Source: Lelliottia jeotgali (GTDB lineage Bacteria > Pseudomonadota > Gammaproteobacteria > Enterobacterales > Enterobacteriaceae). Taken from it: 64,000 nt of DNA. The position numbers and the translations under genes were made by a program. The stretch lies in the NCBI GenBank assembly GCA_002271215.1, contig CP018628.1:1798001-1862000 (forward strand). The letters run 5' to 3'. Under the pieces are notes generated by a model. It saw only the letters and a program-made list of their open reading frames with translations, made no database searches and was not told where the DNA came from. Shown piece after piece: positions 43,780 to 53,505 of this stretch. How positions within the stretch are numbered: the stretch's first letter is position 1; the number at the start of each line of letters is the position of its first letter.

Positions 43780-45714
43780 TTAAGACGATTTACGCACGCG
43801 CAAGTACCATTCGCAGAGCAGACGAACCTGCTTGCGGGTATAGCCTTTCTCCATCATGCGGTCGACAAAATCGTCGTGCTTTTTCTGCTCGTCGGTTGAG
43901 GTCTTGGCATTGAACGAAATGACCGGCAACAGCTCCTCGGTATTGGAGAACATTTTTTTCTCAATAACCGTACGCAGTTTTTCGTAGCTGGTCCAGTTCG
44001 GATTCCGCCCGCTGTTGTGCGCTCTGGCACGCAGAACGAAGTTGACTATCTCATTACGGAAGTCTTTCGGATTACTGATCCCGGCAGGCTTCTCGATTTT
44101 CTCCAGTTCGGCATTCAGGGATTCTCGGTCAAACAGCTGGCCGGTATCCGGGTCGCGGTACTCCTGATCCTGGATCCAGAAATCCGCATAGGTGACATAA
44201 CGGTCGAAAATGTTTTGTCCGTATTCGGAGTAGGACTCCAGGTACGCCGTCTGAATCTCTTTCCCGATGAACTCGGCGTATTTCGGGATCAGATAGCCTT
44301 TGAGGAACTCAAGGTAGCGTTCTGCCAGATCCTGCGGGAACTGCTCGCGCTCGATCTGCTGTTCAAGCACATAGAACAGATGCACCGGGTTGGCCGCCAC
44401 TTCAGCGTGGTCAAAGTTGAACACGCGGGAGAGGATTTTAAACGCGAAACGCGTGGACAACCCGTTCATCCCTTCGTCGACACCGGCGTAATCGCGATAC
44501 TCCTGATAGGATTTCGCTTTCGGGTCGGTATCTTTCAGGCTTTCCCCGTCGTAGACGCGCATCTTCGAGTAGATGCTGGAGTTTTCTGGCTCTTTCAGAC
44601 GCGACAGAATCGAGAAGCGCGACAGCGTTTCCAGAGTTCCCGGCGCACAAGGCGCATGCACCAGCTCACTGTTGTTCAGCAGTTTTTCGTAAATCTTGAT
44701 CTCTTCGGAGATCCGCAGGCAATAAGGCACTTTGACGATATACACACGGTCAAGGAACGCCTCATTGTTTTTGTTGTTACGGAAAGTCACCCATTCGGAT
44801 TCGTTTGAGTGCGCCAGAATGATCCCGTTGAACGGCAGGGCGGAGATACCTTCCGTCCCGTTGTAGTTCCCTTCCTGGGTGGCGGTCAGCAGCGGATGCA
44901 GCACCTTGATCGGCGCTTTAAACATCTCGACGAACTCCATCACACCCTGGTTGGCACGGCACAGCGCGCCGGAGTAACCGTAGGCGTCCGGGTCGTTTTG
45001 TGCGTGATGTTCCAGTTTACGGATATCCACTTTACCGACCAGCGCGGAAATATCCTGGTTGTTCTCATCGCCCGGCTCGGTTTTGGCAATCGCAATCTGT
45101 TGCAGAATGGATGGCCAGACTTTCACCACGCGGAATTTAGTGATATCGCCGCCAAACTCATGGAGACGTTTCGCCGCCCACGGCGACATAATCGTGCCGA
45201 GATAGCGGTTCGGAATACCAAACTCTTTTTCCAGAATTTGCGCATCTTCCTGCGGATTGAACAGGCACAGCGGATGATCGTTTACCGGGCTGCGTTCTCC
45301 GTTAGCGCTGAGAACGTAAATCGGCACGCGCTGCATCAGCGATTTCAGGCGCTCTGCCAAAGACGATTTACCACCACCGACCGGGCCGAGTAAATAGAGG
45401 ATTTGTTTCTTCTCTTCCAGACCCTGAGCAGCGTGTTTCAGGTAAGAGACAATCTGCTCGATGGCATCTTCCATGCCGTAAAATTCTTCAAAGGCGGGGT
45501 ATCGTGCAACCACACGATTCGAAAAAAGACGGGAGAGCCGTGGTTCGAGAGCGGTGTCGACCATGTTAGGCTCACCGATAGCCATTAATAGCCGTTCTGC
45601 CGCATTGGCATAGGCACTGCGATCTTGCTTACAGACAGCAAGAAACTCCTGCAGTGTGAACTCTTCGTCCTTGGCAGCTTCATAGCGCTGGCGATAGTGA
45701 TCGAATATATTCAT
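43780..45714 (-). CDS. yeaG: YeaG, PrkA-family serine protein kinase
   Basis: The 644-residue protein has an N-terminal AAA-like domain with Walker A GPVGGGKSS (near 110-118) and a C-terminal PrkA kinase domain. The length equals E. coli YeaG. It phosphorylates itself and affects survival under sustained nitrogen starvation. A sigma-54 promoter is visible about 100 bases upstream. Confidence 0.96.
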   Translation of the reverse strand: MNIFDHYRQRYEAAKDEEFTLQEFLAVCKQDRSAYANAAERLLMAIGEPNMVDTALEPRLSRLFSNRVVARYPAFEEFYGMEDAIEQIVSYLKHAAQGLEEKKQILYLLGPVGGGKSSLAERLKSLMQRVPIYVLSANGERSPVNDHPLCLFNPQEDAQILEKEFGIPNRYLGTIMSPWAAKRLHEFGGDITKFRVVKVWPSILQQIAIAKTEPGDENNQDISALVGKVDIRKLEHHAQNDPDAYGYSGALCRANQGVMEFVEMFKAPIKVLHPLLTATQEGNYNGTEGISALPFNGIILAHSNESEWVTFRNNKNNEAFLDRVYIVKVPYCLRISEEIKIYEKLLNNSELVHAPCAPGTLETLSRFSILSRLKEPENSSIYSKMRVYDGESLKDTDPKAKSYQEYRDYAGVDEGMNGLSTRFAFKILSRVFNFDHAEVAANPVHLFYVLEQQIEREQFPQDLAERYLEFLKGYLIPKYAEFIGKEIQTAYLESYSEYGQNIFDRYVTYADFWIQDQEYRDPDTGQLFDRESLNAELEKIEKPAGISNPKDFRNEIVNFVLRARAHNSGRNPNWTSYEKLRTVIEKKMFSNTEELLPVISFNAKTSTDEQKKHDDFVDRMMEKGYTRKQVRLLCEWYLRVRKSS

Positions 45715-45816
45715 GGCATGCCGTCCTTTCGTTTTTTAGCACAGGAAAAGAGCCGTTCGTATGAATAGTGGAGGCTCCTGGAAGCATCTTCACTCCCGCA
45801 CCTCAGTACCAGAGCA

Positions 45817-45831
45817 GCAACCCGTGTGCCA
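45817..45831 (-). promoter_or_regulatory. Sigma-54 promoter of yeaGH
   Basis: The minus strand reads TGGCAC-ACGGG-TTGC, a full match to the -24/-12 consensus TGGCAC-N5-TTGC. The start would fall near 45805, giving a leader of about 90 bases. This agrees with the known NtrC control of yeaGH. Clear NtrC sites were not found. The rest of 45715-46149 holds no gene, only the mipA promoter on the other side. Confidence 0.85.
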
Positions 45832-46149
45832 GGTCTTGCGCTCTAAACCGCCGGGCGTTCAGCAATTCATCTTCCTAAAATTAAGCGTAGATGGAGTTTG
45901 CAAAACTTGCATGCCCTCAGAATCTAATTTCAATGACATATCAATAACTCATCCAAAAAATCTGCTGCGGGAATCAGGACAAAAGTGCGGGTTTCATTGC
46001 TTCGTCACAGAAATGAAAGCCTCCGGTCATCTTAAATGATGAAAATAATCGGTTAATTAAACTCATTAGCAGGCAAAAAATTTTGGGATGTGCGGGCAGG
46101 GCGGTTACACTTCACCCGCTGATTATTTGACTACAGGAAAGAATGGATT

Positions 46150-46896
46150 GTGACCAAACTCAAACTTCTGGCATTGGGCGTACTCGTCGCCACGTCCGTT
46201 AGCACCGCTCACGCGGCCGAACAGTGGTCCGTTGGCGCAGGCGTCGGCGTTATTAATAGCCCGTATAAACAGTACGATCGTGACGTTTATCCCGTACCGG
46301 TTATCACTTATGAAGGCGATAACTTCTGGTTCCGTGGCCTGGGTGGCGGTTACTACCTGTGGAATGACGACACAGACAAGCTCTCCGTCATGGCCTATTA
46401 CGACCCTAAGCACTTCAAACCAGGTGACAGTGACAGCCATGCACTCCGCCAGCTTGATAAGCGCAGAAGCTCCCTGATGGCTGGACTGTCTTACGTCCAC
46501 AACACTCAGTACGGCTTCCTGCGTACTGCGCTGGCCGGCGATACGCTGGATAACAGCAACGGCTTTATCTGGGATCTGGCGTGGCTGTACCGTTATACCA
46601 ACGGGGCTATCACACTGACGCCGGGTATCGGTGTGGAGTACAACAGTGAAAACTATAATGACTACTATTATGGGGTATCCCATAAAGAGTCTAAACGTAG
46701 TGGCCTGAACAGCTACGACGCTGATGACGGCTGGAACCCGTACCTGGAACTGACTGCAAGCTACAAGTTTGCCAGTGACTGGAATGTGTATGCTTCGACT
46801 CGCTACACCCGTCTTAGCGATGAAGTAAAAGACAGCCCGATGGTCGATAAGTCCTGGGCCGGTCTGTTCTCTGCGGGCGTGACCTACAGTTTCTGA
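46150..46896 (+). CDS. mipA: MipA, MltA-interacting outer-membrane protein
   Basis: The 248-residue outer-membrane beta-barrel has a signal peptide (cut near STAHA|AEQW) and the family ending TRLSDEVKDSPMVDKSWAGL...YSF. It scaffolds the murein hydrolase MltA with PBP1B. The start is GTG at 46150, with ACAGGAAAG upstream; it gives the E. coli length. Confidence 0.95.
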   Translation: MTKLKLLALGVLVATSVSTAHAAEQWSVGAGVGVINSPYKQYDRDVYPVPVITYEGDNFWFRGLGGGYYLWNDDTDKLSVMAYYDPKHFKPGDSDSHALRQLDKRRSSLMAGLSYVHNTQYGFLRTALAGDTLDNSNGFIWDLAWLYRYTNGAITLTPGIGVEYNSENYNDYYYGVSHKESKRSGLNSYDADDGWNPYLELTASYKFASDWNVYASTRYTRLSDEVKDSPMVDKSWAGLFSAGVTYSF

Positions 46897-46929
46897 TTGT
46901 GCACTTTCATTGTGCATTCTGTGCATTAC

Positions 46930-46952
46930 AACGGGGCGCTTGCGCCCCGTTT
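46930..46952 (+). terminator. Terminator of mipA
   Basis: The stem AACGGGGCG / CGCCCCGTT ends in a short T-run, 33 bases after the mipA stop and before yeaE. Confidence 0.7.
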
Positions 46953-46987
46953 GCATTACTGTGGTGCAATGAAACCAGGAGAGACGC

Positions 46988-47842
46988 ATGAGTGAAAAAA
47001 CAGTGACTTTTGCCGACCGTATCACGTTGCCGGCGATTGGGCAGGGCACGTGGTATATGGGTGAAAACGCCGGTCAGCGGCAAAGCGAAGTGGCTGCACT
47101 GCGAGCGGGCATCGATTTGGGTCTGACGCTGATCGATACTGCCGAAATGTATGCCGATGGCAAAGCAGAGGAAGTGGTCGGCGAGGCGATAAAAGGACGG
47201 CGCGAAAATGTCTTTCTGGTCTCGAAGGTCTACCCGTGGAACGCGGGCGGAAAGAAAGGGATAGCCGCCTGCGAAGCCAGCCTTCGTCGTCTGGGCACCG
47301 ATCATATCGATCTCTATCTGCTGCACTGGCGTGGAAACTACGGTCTGGATGAGACGGTCGAGCTGATGCAGGCATTACAACAGCAGGGCAAAATTGGCCG
47401 CTGGGGTGTTTCTAATCTCGATTATGACGATATGCAGGAGTTGTGGGGCGTTGAAGGTGGCCCGGCCTGCGCCACCAATCAGGTACTTTATCATCTGGCG
47501 TCGCGCGGCATCGAATATGATCTACTCCCCTGGTGTCAGCAGCAGTTGATGCCGGTGATGGCCTACTGCCCGCTGGCGCAGGCCGGACGTTTACGTTCAG
47601 GCCTGATGAATCATCCGGCAGTGAATGACATCGCCCGCCAGCATAACGCCAGTGCTGCACAGGTTTTACTGGCATGGGTAATTCACCATCAGGGCGTGAT
47701 GGCGATCCCGAAAGCGTCGTCGATTGAGCATTTGAAAGAGAATGCGAGCGCGTTAGAGATAACGTTTTCTGCCGAAGAACTCGCCCGACTGGATGCGGCG
47801 TTTCCGGCTCCGGGGCGCAAAACAGCGCTGGATGTGGTGTAG
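46988..47842 (+). CDS. yeaE: YeaE, aldo-keto reductase (methylglyoxal reductase)
   Basis: The 284-residue AKR has its catalytic tetrad visible as Asp in TAEMYADG (with Tyr), Lys in LVSKVYPW and His in LLHWRGNYG. It reduces methylglyoxal to acetol with NADPH. CCAGGAGAG precedes the ATG. Its substrate is the product of the MgsA-like enzyme at 17984. Confidence 0.94.
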   Translation: MSEKTVTFADRITLPAIGQGTWYMGENAGQRQSEVAALRAGIDLGLTLIDTAEMYADGKAEEVVGEAIKGRRENVFLVSKVYPWNAGGKKGIAACEASLRRLGTDHIDLYLLHWRGNYGLDETVELMQALQQQGKIGRWGVSNLDYDDMQELWGVEGGPACATNQVLYHLASRGIEYDLLPWCQQQLMPVMAYCPLAQAGRLRSGLMNHPAVNDIARQHNASAAQVLLAWVIHHQGVMAIPKASSIEHLKENASALEITFSAEELARLDAAFPAPGRKTALDVV

Positions 47843-47849
47843 CGGATTT

Positions 47850-47873
47850 CACCCCCTCCGCCGGGAGAGGGTG
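47850..47873. repeat. Short GC-rich palindromic element after yeaE
   Basis: CACCCCCTCCG / CGGGAGAGGGTG forms a near-perfect hairpin. It resembles the larger CCCTCTCCC/GGGAGAGGG elements at 50984-51018 and around the IS481 insertion. Confidence 0.6.
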
Positions 47874-47883
47874 AACTAAAGCC

Positions 47884-48768
47884 TTAGCGCTTAACGATTT
47901 TAATGGTCTGCCCCAGGCGAGACGGTTTGTCCGCGCTGGTTTTTTGCGGTGCGGTTACGCACGCGGTTTCGACGCAGACAAAGGTTTTGTATCCGTCGTC
48001 CGGCACGTCCGCCATGCTCACAGAAAGCGCCGGACCTGGGTTCCAGCCCACCACATTGCTGTGATGATGGTGAACCACTTCAATACCGCGGTTGAGCGCT
48101 GCATCGTGGATCACGCTGCATGCTTCTGGGTTCAGATAAACGCGGTCGGTGCGATCCGGGAAGGTCTGCACGCCGTCGCTCAGTTTGCCTTCTTTCGCGT
48201 TATCCACTTTGTCGATAAAGACATCGCCAAAGCCGCTTACTTTCACATCCGCAATATCACCGACGTTGAAATAGGTGTGCAGGGCGGAAGTGGTTTCAAA
48301 CTCGCCGTGCGCTTCCAGCTCAATTTCACAGGTTTTTCCCAGCTTGAAGCGGGCATACAGCGTGAAATCATGCGGCCAAAGTGCGCGGGTTTCATCGTTG
48401 CTTTGCAGTTCGAAAGTCAGCACCGCACCGTTGTCATCTTCATTATGTGCTTTCAGCGTCCACTGTTGGTTACGGGCAAAACCGTGCGCTGGCAGGCCAG
48501 CTTCTGCCGCCGGGCCAAACCACGGCCAGCAGATCGGCACGCCGCCGCGAATCGCCGCGCCTTTTTTAAACGAAGTTGCAGCAGACAGCCACAGGCCTTC
48601 TTCTTCACCCTCTGGTTTCCAGGAGAGCAGGTGCGCGCCGTTGAGCGCCACAGAGGCTTTCACGCGTGGATGATCGACGACAATAATATCGGCACCATCA
48701 ATCTGGCGGCGGGAGAGTACAGGGGTAAGTTGTTCGACTACTGGAAGTGCAAAAATTTTGTGAATCAT
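47884..48768 (-). CDS. yeaD: YeaD, glucose-6-phosphate 1-epimerase family
   Basis: The 294-residue aldose-1-epimerase-like protein contains GGVPICWPWFGP, PAHGFARNQQW and ALHTYFNVGDI, family marks with catalytic His and substrate Arg. It interconverts hexose-6-phosphate anomers. It lies downstream of gapA in the same direction, after the gapA terminator. Confidence 0.93.
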   Translation of the reverse strand: MIHKIFALPVVEQLTPVLSRRQIDGADIIVVDHPRVKASVALNGAHLLSWKPEGEEEGLWLSAATSFKKGAAIRGGVPICWPWFGPAAEAGLPAHGFARNQQWTLKAHNEDDNGAVLTFELQSNDETRALWPHDFTLYARFKLGKTCEIELEAHGEFETTSALHTYFNVGDIADVKVSGFGDVFIDKVDNAKEGKLSDGVQTFPDRTDRVYLNPEACSVIHDAALNRGIEVVHHHHSNVVGWNPGPALSVSMADVPDDGYKTFVCVETACVTAPQKTSADKPSRLGQTIKIVKR

Positions 48769-48793
48769 TACGCAATCCTCTGTCTTTAAGCAT

Positions 48794-48821
48794 AAAAAAA
48801 GGCGACCGAGGTCGCCTTTTT
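48794..48821 (-). terminator. Terminator of gapA
   Basis: The stem AAAAAGGCGACC / GGTCGCCTTTTT lies 22 bases after the gapA stop. It ends in Ts on both strands. Confidence 0.92.
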
Positions 48822-48842
48822 GGATCAGTGTCTCATCTCAAC

Positions 48843-49850
<1,008 letters not shown>

Positions 49851-50042
49851 CTATTTGTTAGTGAATAAAAGGTTGCCTGTAAAATTACAAAAACCTTACG
49901 CAGCGTCAAGCGGAATCGTGTCAATCATTGCGACAAATCAATCCTGCGCATAACCTTTGTGCGACTGAGAGCCTCACTTTCCTTTTGAGCTAGCAACCAC
50001 ATGGGGGCTGCGCCCGGAATTTTAAAGGGCTAACAGGATAAA

Positions 50043-50062
50043 AATGTGAGATAGATCACAAT
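50043..50062. promoter_or_regulatory. CRP site between gapA and msrB
   Basis: TGTGA-GATAGA-TCACA (50045-50060) is a perfect CRP consensus in the 341-base divergent gap 49839-50179. It is 205 bases from gapA and 118 from msrB. The rest of the gap holds promoters for both genes but no further gene. Confidence 0.75.
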
Positions 50063-50179
50063 TGACCGACTGCCGTACGGTAACGCATAAGTTTAGAACA
50101 AAAGATCACACTTGGGTGTTAATGTTTTGTTAGAATTCGCCATGAAAAGGTAACTGTTTCTACAGCGAGATCAGAGCAT

Positions 50180-50593
50180 ATGTCGAATCAACGTAACCCT
50201 GACGAACTCAAAAAAAATCTAACAGAAATGCAGTTCTACGTGACACAGAACCACGGGACTGAGCCCCCATTCACCGGGCGTTTGCTGCACAATAAGCGCG
50301 ACGGCGTGTACCACTGTCTGGTGTGCGACGCTCCTTTGTTTAATTCGCAAACAAAATACGATTCTGGCTGCGGCTGGCCGAGCTTCTACGAGCCCGTCAG
50401 CGACGAAGCAATTCGCTATTTAACCGACTCTTCACACGGTATGCAGCGCACAGAAATTCGCTGTGGAAACTGCGATGCTCATCTGGGACACGTTTTCCCG
50501 GACGGCCCACAGCCAACTGGTGAGCGTTTCTGCGTCAATTCGGCGTCAATGAGCTTCTCAGATGACGAAAATGGCGACCAGACCAAAGGTTGA
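50180..50593 (+). CDS. msrB: MsrB, methionine-(R)-sulfoxide reductase
   Basis: The 137-residue SelR-family enzyme has two zinc Cys pairs (CLVCDAP and CGNCDAH) and catalytic Cys in ERFCVNSAS. It reduces R-methionine sulfoxide in proteins. The length equals E. coli MsrB. It is followed by yeaC 41 bases downstream. Confidence 0.96.
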   Translation: MSNQRNPDELKKNLTEMQFYVTQNHGTEPPFTGRLLHNKRDGVYHCLVCDAPLFNSQTKYDSGCGWPSFYEPVSDEAIRYLTDSSHGMQRTEIRCGNCDAHLGHVFPDGPQPTGERFCVNSASMSFSDDENGDQTKG

Positions 50594-50634
50594 AGAACCG
50601 ATTCAGCAAATTATTCCATCACAGCGGATTTCTG

Positions 50635-50907
50635 ATGAATATTGATGACATGATTAGCAGCATGACGCCGGAAGTGTATCAGCGCCTGGTGACAGCCGTA
50701 GAGCTGGGGAAATGGCCTGATGGCGTGGCGCTGACGGCAGAGCAAAAAGAGAACAGCTTGCAACTGGTGATGCTGTGGCAGGCGCGCAATAACAACGACG
50801 CGCAGCACATGACTATCGACACGAAGGGGCAGATGGTCATGAAGAGTAAGCGCGAGCTGAAAGAGGACTTTGGCATCACGCCAAAACCTATCGCCACGTT
50901 CAAATAA
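50635..50907 (+). CDS. yeaC: YeaC, DUF1315 family protein
   Basis: The 90-residue protein contains MTPEVYQRLVTAVELGKWPDG and MLWQARNNNDAQHM. Function unknown. The start at 50635 (MNIDDM) equals the E. coli form; an upstream in-frame ATG at 50590 overlaps the msrB stop and has no family support. Confidence 0.93.
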   Translation: MNIDDMISSMTPEVYQRLVTAVELGKWPDGVALTAEQKENSLQLVMLWQARNNNDAQHMTIDTKGQMVMKSKRELKEDFGITPKPIATFK

Positions 50908-50927
50908 CCGAAACCGTAACCGAAACC

Positions 50928-50960
50928 GTAGGCCGGGTAAGGCGAAGCCGCCACCCGGCA
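50928..50960. repeat. Single REP after yeaC
   Basis: GTAGGCCGGGTAAGGCGAAG followed by CCGCCACCCGGCA forms one REP hairpin. Just before it, CCGAAACCGTAA is tandemly repeated twice. Confidence 0.9.
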
Positions 50961-50983
50961 TTAAACGGGTGTGCGGCCTGTTG

Positions 50984-51018
50984 CCCTCACCCTAACCCTC
51001 TCCCACAGGGAGAGGGAA
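50984..51018. repeat. GC-rich palindromic element (CCCTCACCCTAACCCTC type)
   Basis: CCCTCACCCTAACCCTCTCC then a CACA loop and GGGAGAGGGAA make an interrupted palindrome. A sister copy after topB is split by the IS481 insertion, and a short form follows yeaE. It lies at the chitinase 3' end and may also act as its terminator. Confidence 0.7.
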
Positions 51019-51030
51019 CAAGCACTGATT

Positions 51031-52287
51031 TTACTTCTGTTTAATATCCAACGACGTCGCCAACTGCTTCGCCAGCTGGTTGTGGTCGTCGGCGCCATAC
51101 TCCCAGAACATTGCGCCACCCAGACCTTTCTCTTTGATGTACTGCGCCTTCAGGTCAACGGAACGCGGGTTCTCATAGGACAAAGCGAACAGCTCCTTAC
51201 CTTCCGCCGATTTTACCGACAGCCACGGCACTTTCGCCTGGTCGTCCCAGTGCTCGGTAAAGCGTTTCTGCGGATCGTTAATCAGCTTGCTGACGATATC
51301 GTTGTATTTCACGTAGGTGTCTTTGCTGAGGTCATAGCCCAAGCCTTTGAACAGATCGATTTCTTGTGCGCTAAAGTACGGTTGTGTCACCGGATTTTTC
51401 TCGGCGTCGGCTTTGGTCCAGTCGATGCCTGGCTCAACGCTGCGTTTCGGGACTCGTCCATAAAAACCGATCCCCAGATTTACCTGTTCAGGCTTAAGTC
51501 CAGCGGCAAGATAATTGTTCACGACAAAATCAGCGCTGTATTTATCTGCCGCTGCCACGGTCGGCCATTTGGTCGAGTCGTACAGATTCGAGTTGAAATA
51601 CTGCGTGCCGTAGGCCATATCGTAAGTCATCAGATTGATGTAATTCAGATACGGCGCGATCGCTTTCACATCGACCCAGCTTTTCGGGCTTTCCGCATTC
51701 GCGCCCAGGGCAACGGTCACCAGCTTCTCTTTTGGTAATGCTTCGCGGATCTCTTTCAGCAGGGCGGTAAAGTTGGCTTTATCCGCAGGTTGCTTGTCGA
51801 CCAAACCCCACGCGCCATTTACCGGGTATTCCCAGTCGAGGTCGATGCCATCCAGGCCGTAGGTTTTGACGATATCCTGCACCGAGCGAATAAACACGGC
51901 ACGGCTCTCTTTGCTGTCCGCAGCGCCGGAGAATCCGCGTGCGCCCCAGCCGCCAACTGAAAGCAGCACTTTCAGATGTGGGTTTTGCTTACGCAGTTCA
52001 GGGATTTTATGCAGATCGGCCATCACTTTCGGTGACAGCCAGATCTGGTGCAATTTGCTGGCGTCTTTCAGCGCGTCGTTGGTTTCACCGGCTTCGTTGT
52101 TGTAGATAAGGCCAAACGAGTAGTTGAGATGGGTGATCTGGCGCACGTCCAGTTTGTCGATATCACCGCCGGGGCCGGCAGTCACATCACCACCGCCGTT
52201 AAAGTAGCCGACGGACATCAGATCGGCGGCGAAAAGGTATGGCGCGCAGAGCAGGGGTAATGCTGCCATCACAGGCAATAGCTTCAT
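51031..52287 (-). CDS. Secreted GH18 chitinase
   Basis: The 418-residue protein has a signal peptide (MKLLPVMAALPLLCAPYLFA) and one GH18 domain with DGIDLDWEYP (catalytic Glu) and MTYDMAYG. It has no chitin-binding module. It would cleave chitin or chitooligosaccharides outside the inner membrane, and lies alone between REP-type repeats. K-12 has no chitinase gene here. It is a likely lateral or lineage-specific gene. Confidence 0.9.
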   Translation of the reverse strand: MKLLPVMAALPLLCAPYLFAADLMSVGYFNGGGDVTAGPGGDIDKLDVRQITHLNYSFGLIYNNEAGETNDALKDASKLHQIWLSPKVMADLHKIPELRKQNPHLKVLLSVGGWGARGFSGAADSKESRAVFIRSVQDIVKTYGLDGIDLDWEYPVNGAWGLVDKQPADKANFTALLKEIREALPKEKLVTVALGANAESPKSWVDVKAIAPYLNYINLMTYDMAYGTQYFNSNLYDSTKWPTVAAADKYSADFVVNNYLAAGLKPEQVNLGIGFYGRVPKRSVEPGIDWTKADAEKNPVTQPYFSAQEIDLFKGLGYDLSKDTYVKYNDIVSKLINDPQKRFTEHWDDQAKVPWLSVKSAEGKELFALSYENPRSVDLKAQYIKEKGLGGAMFWEYGADDHNQLAKQLATSLDIKQK

Positions 52288-52407
52288 AACGTATCCTCTT
52301 TGACTTAAAAAAAGTAAGCCACATCAGGGATGTGACAAAAAACAGCCAATTGAGGATAGCAGTGCCGCTTCGTTTGTGTTGCGAGGGAGTTCACTTTACA
52401 GGAGATT

Positions 52408-52459
52408 GCCGGGTGGCGGTTTCAGATGGTAGGCCCGGCAAGCGTAGCGCCACCGGGCG
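52408..52459. repeat. REP with a truncated partner
   Basis: A full REP GTAGGCCCGGCAAGCGTAGC... (52429-52459) is preceded by a half REP GCCGGGTGGCGG (52408-52419) that stops abruptly. It is probably a decayed REP pair between chitinase and yajD. Confidence 0.85.
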
Positions 52460-52474
52460 TTTACAGGCGCGCGA

Positions 52475-52819
52475 TTACTTCTTATCAATCATCGATTTGA
52501 GATTCGCAAACGGGTTATACGTGGCTTCCCCGACGCTCTTCTGTGCATCTTCGCCCGCGACCACCGTTGAGCCGTACAAATCCGCTTCGGTGTATTTGGA
52601 ATGCTCATGATCGTGACAAAACAGGCACAACATCTCCCAGTTGCTGCCGTCTTCAGGGTTGTTTGAGTGATCGTGATCGATGTGGTGCACCGTCAGCTCA
52701 CGCAGATTAGAGTAGACAAACTCACGGCTACAGCGACCGCATACCCACGGGAAAAGCTTCAGCGCTTTTTCGCGGTAACCGACTTCCAGTCGGGCATAGT
52801 TTTTAGGGATAAAAGCCAT
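52475..52819 (-). CDS. yajD: YajD, HNH nuclease-family protein
   Basis: The 114-residue HNH protein has a zinc Cys pair CGRCSREF and CLFCHDHEH, and the HNH core HHIDHDHSNNPEDGSNW. It is nearly colinear with E. coli YajD, whose activity is unknown. In K-12 yajD lies near tsx, about a quarter of the chromosome away. Here it precedes nothing obvious in function and follows pncA in the same direction. Confidence 0.93.
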   Translation of the reverse strand: MAFIPKNYARLEVGYREKALKLFPWVCGRCSREFVYSNLRELTVHHIDHDHSNNPEDGSNWEMLCLFCHDHEHSKYTEADLYGSTVVAGEDAQKSVGEATYNPFANLKSMIDKK

Positions 52820-52854
52820 AACACTGGCACTCCTGAATAGATTAAAAAATGCGT

Positions 52855-53496
52855 TTACGCCTGCGTCTCTTGCCAGTCTGCCAGCGTGTACAGCGTCGCG
52901 CCTGCGGTCGACATCTCCATGAAGGCCAGCGCGCTATCCTGCGCCTGGATATTCACGCCGCGACAGCCATCGGTAATCACGCTGACGTTATACCCCAATT
53001 TTAGCGCATCAAGGACGGTGAACTTCACGCAGTAATCCGCCGCCAGCCCCATCACAATCAACTCACTGATTTCGTGATGACGCAGCCACGCGTCGAGCGC
53101 GGTTTTTTGCCGATGCTCGTTATCGAAAAAGGCGCTGTAGCTGTCGATATTCGGATTTTCGCCTTTATGAAACACCGCGTCGAGAGCCTTCTGGTCCAGC
53201 AGGGGATGCAGTTCCGCCCCTTCGGTCTGCTGGATACAGTGATCCGGCCAGAAGGTCTGCGCCAGCCCGTCCAGTTCACCCTGAGTAAAAGGCTCGACGT
53301 TATGCTGGCTGGCAAAACTGCCGTGATTCGCTGGATGCCAGTCCTGGCTTGCGACCACCGCTTCGCCGCGCGCTTTACACCAGGCGATGAGCGTATTGGC
53401 GACATCCACGGTGCTATCGCCACCGGCGACGGCCAAAGCACCACCGGCGCAGAAATCATTTTGCAGATCGACCAGCAGCAGGGCTCGTTGCTTCAT
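52855..53496 (-). CDS. pncA: Nicotinamidase
   Basis: The 213-residue isochorismatase-fold enzyme has catalytic Asp10 (LLVDLQNDF) and nucleophile Cys in MGLAADYCVKFT. It turns nicotinamide into nicotinate for NAD salvage. It starts 9 bases after ansA. Confidence 0.95.
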   Translation of the reverse strand: MKQRALLLVDLQNDFCAGGALAVAGGDSTVDVANTLIAWCKARGEAVVASQDWHPANHGSFASQHNVEPFTQGELDGLAQTFWPDHCIQQTEGAELHPLLDQKALDAVFHKGENPNIDSYSAFFDNEHRQKTALDAWLRHHEISELIVMGLAADYCVKFTVLDALKLGYNVSVITDGCRGVNIQAQDSALAFMEMSTAGATLYTLADWQETQA

Positions 53497-53505
53497 AGAA
53501 ACTCC

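Noticed and set aside
45880..46000. NtrC binding sites upstream of yeaG
   Set aside because: Only a short TGCA-AAACT-TGCA palindrome is present, not a good match to the NtrC consensus.
45761..46039. 92-codon frame between yeaG and mipA
   Set aside because: It crosses the sigma-54 promoter of yeaGH, lacks a ribosome site and looks like no known family.
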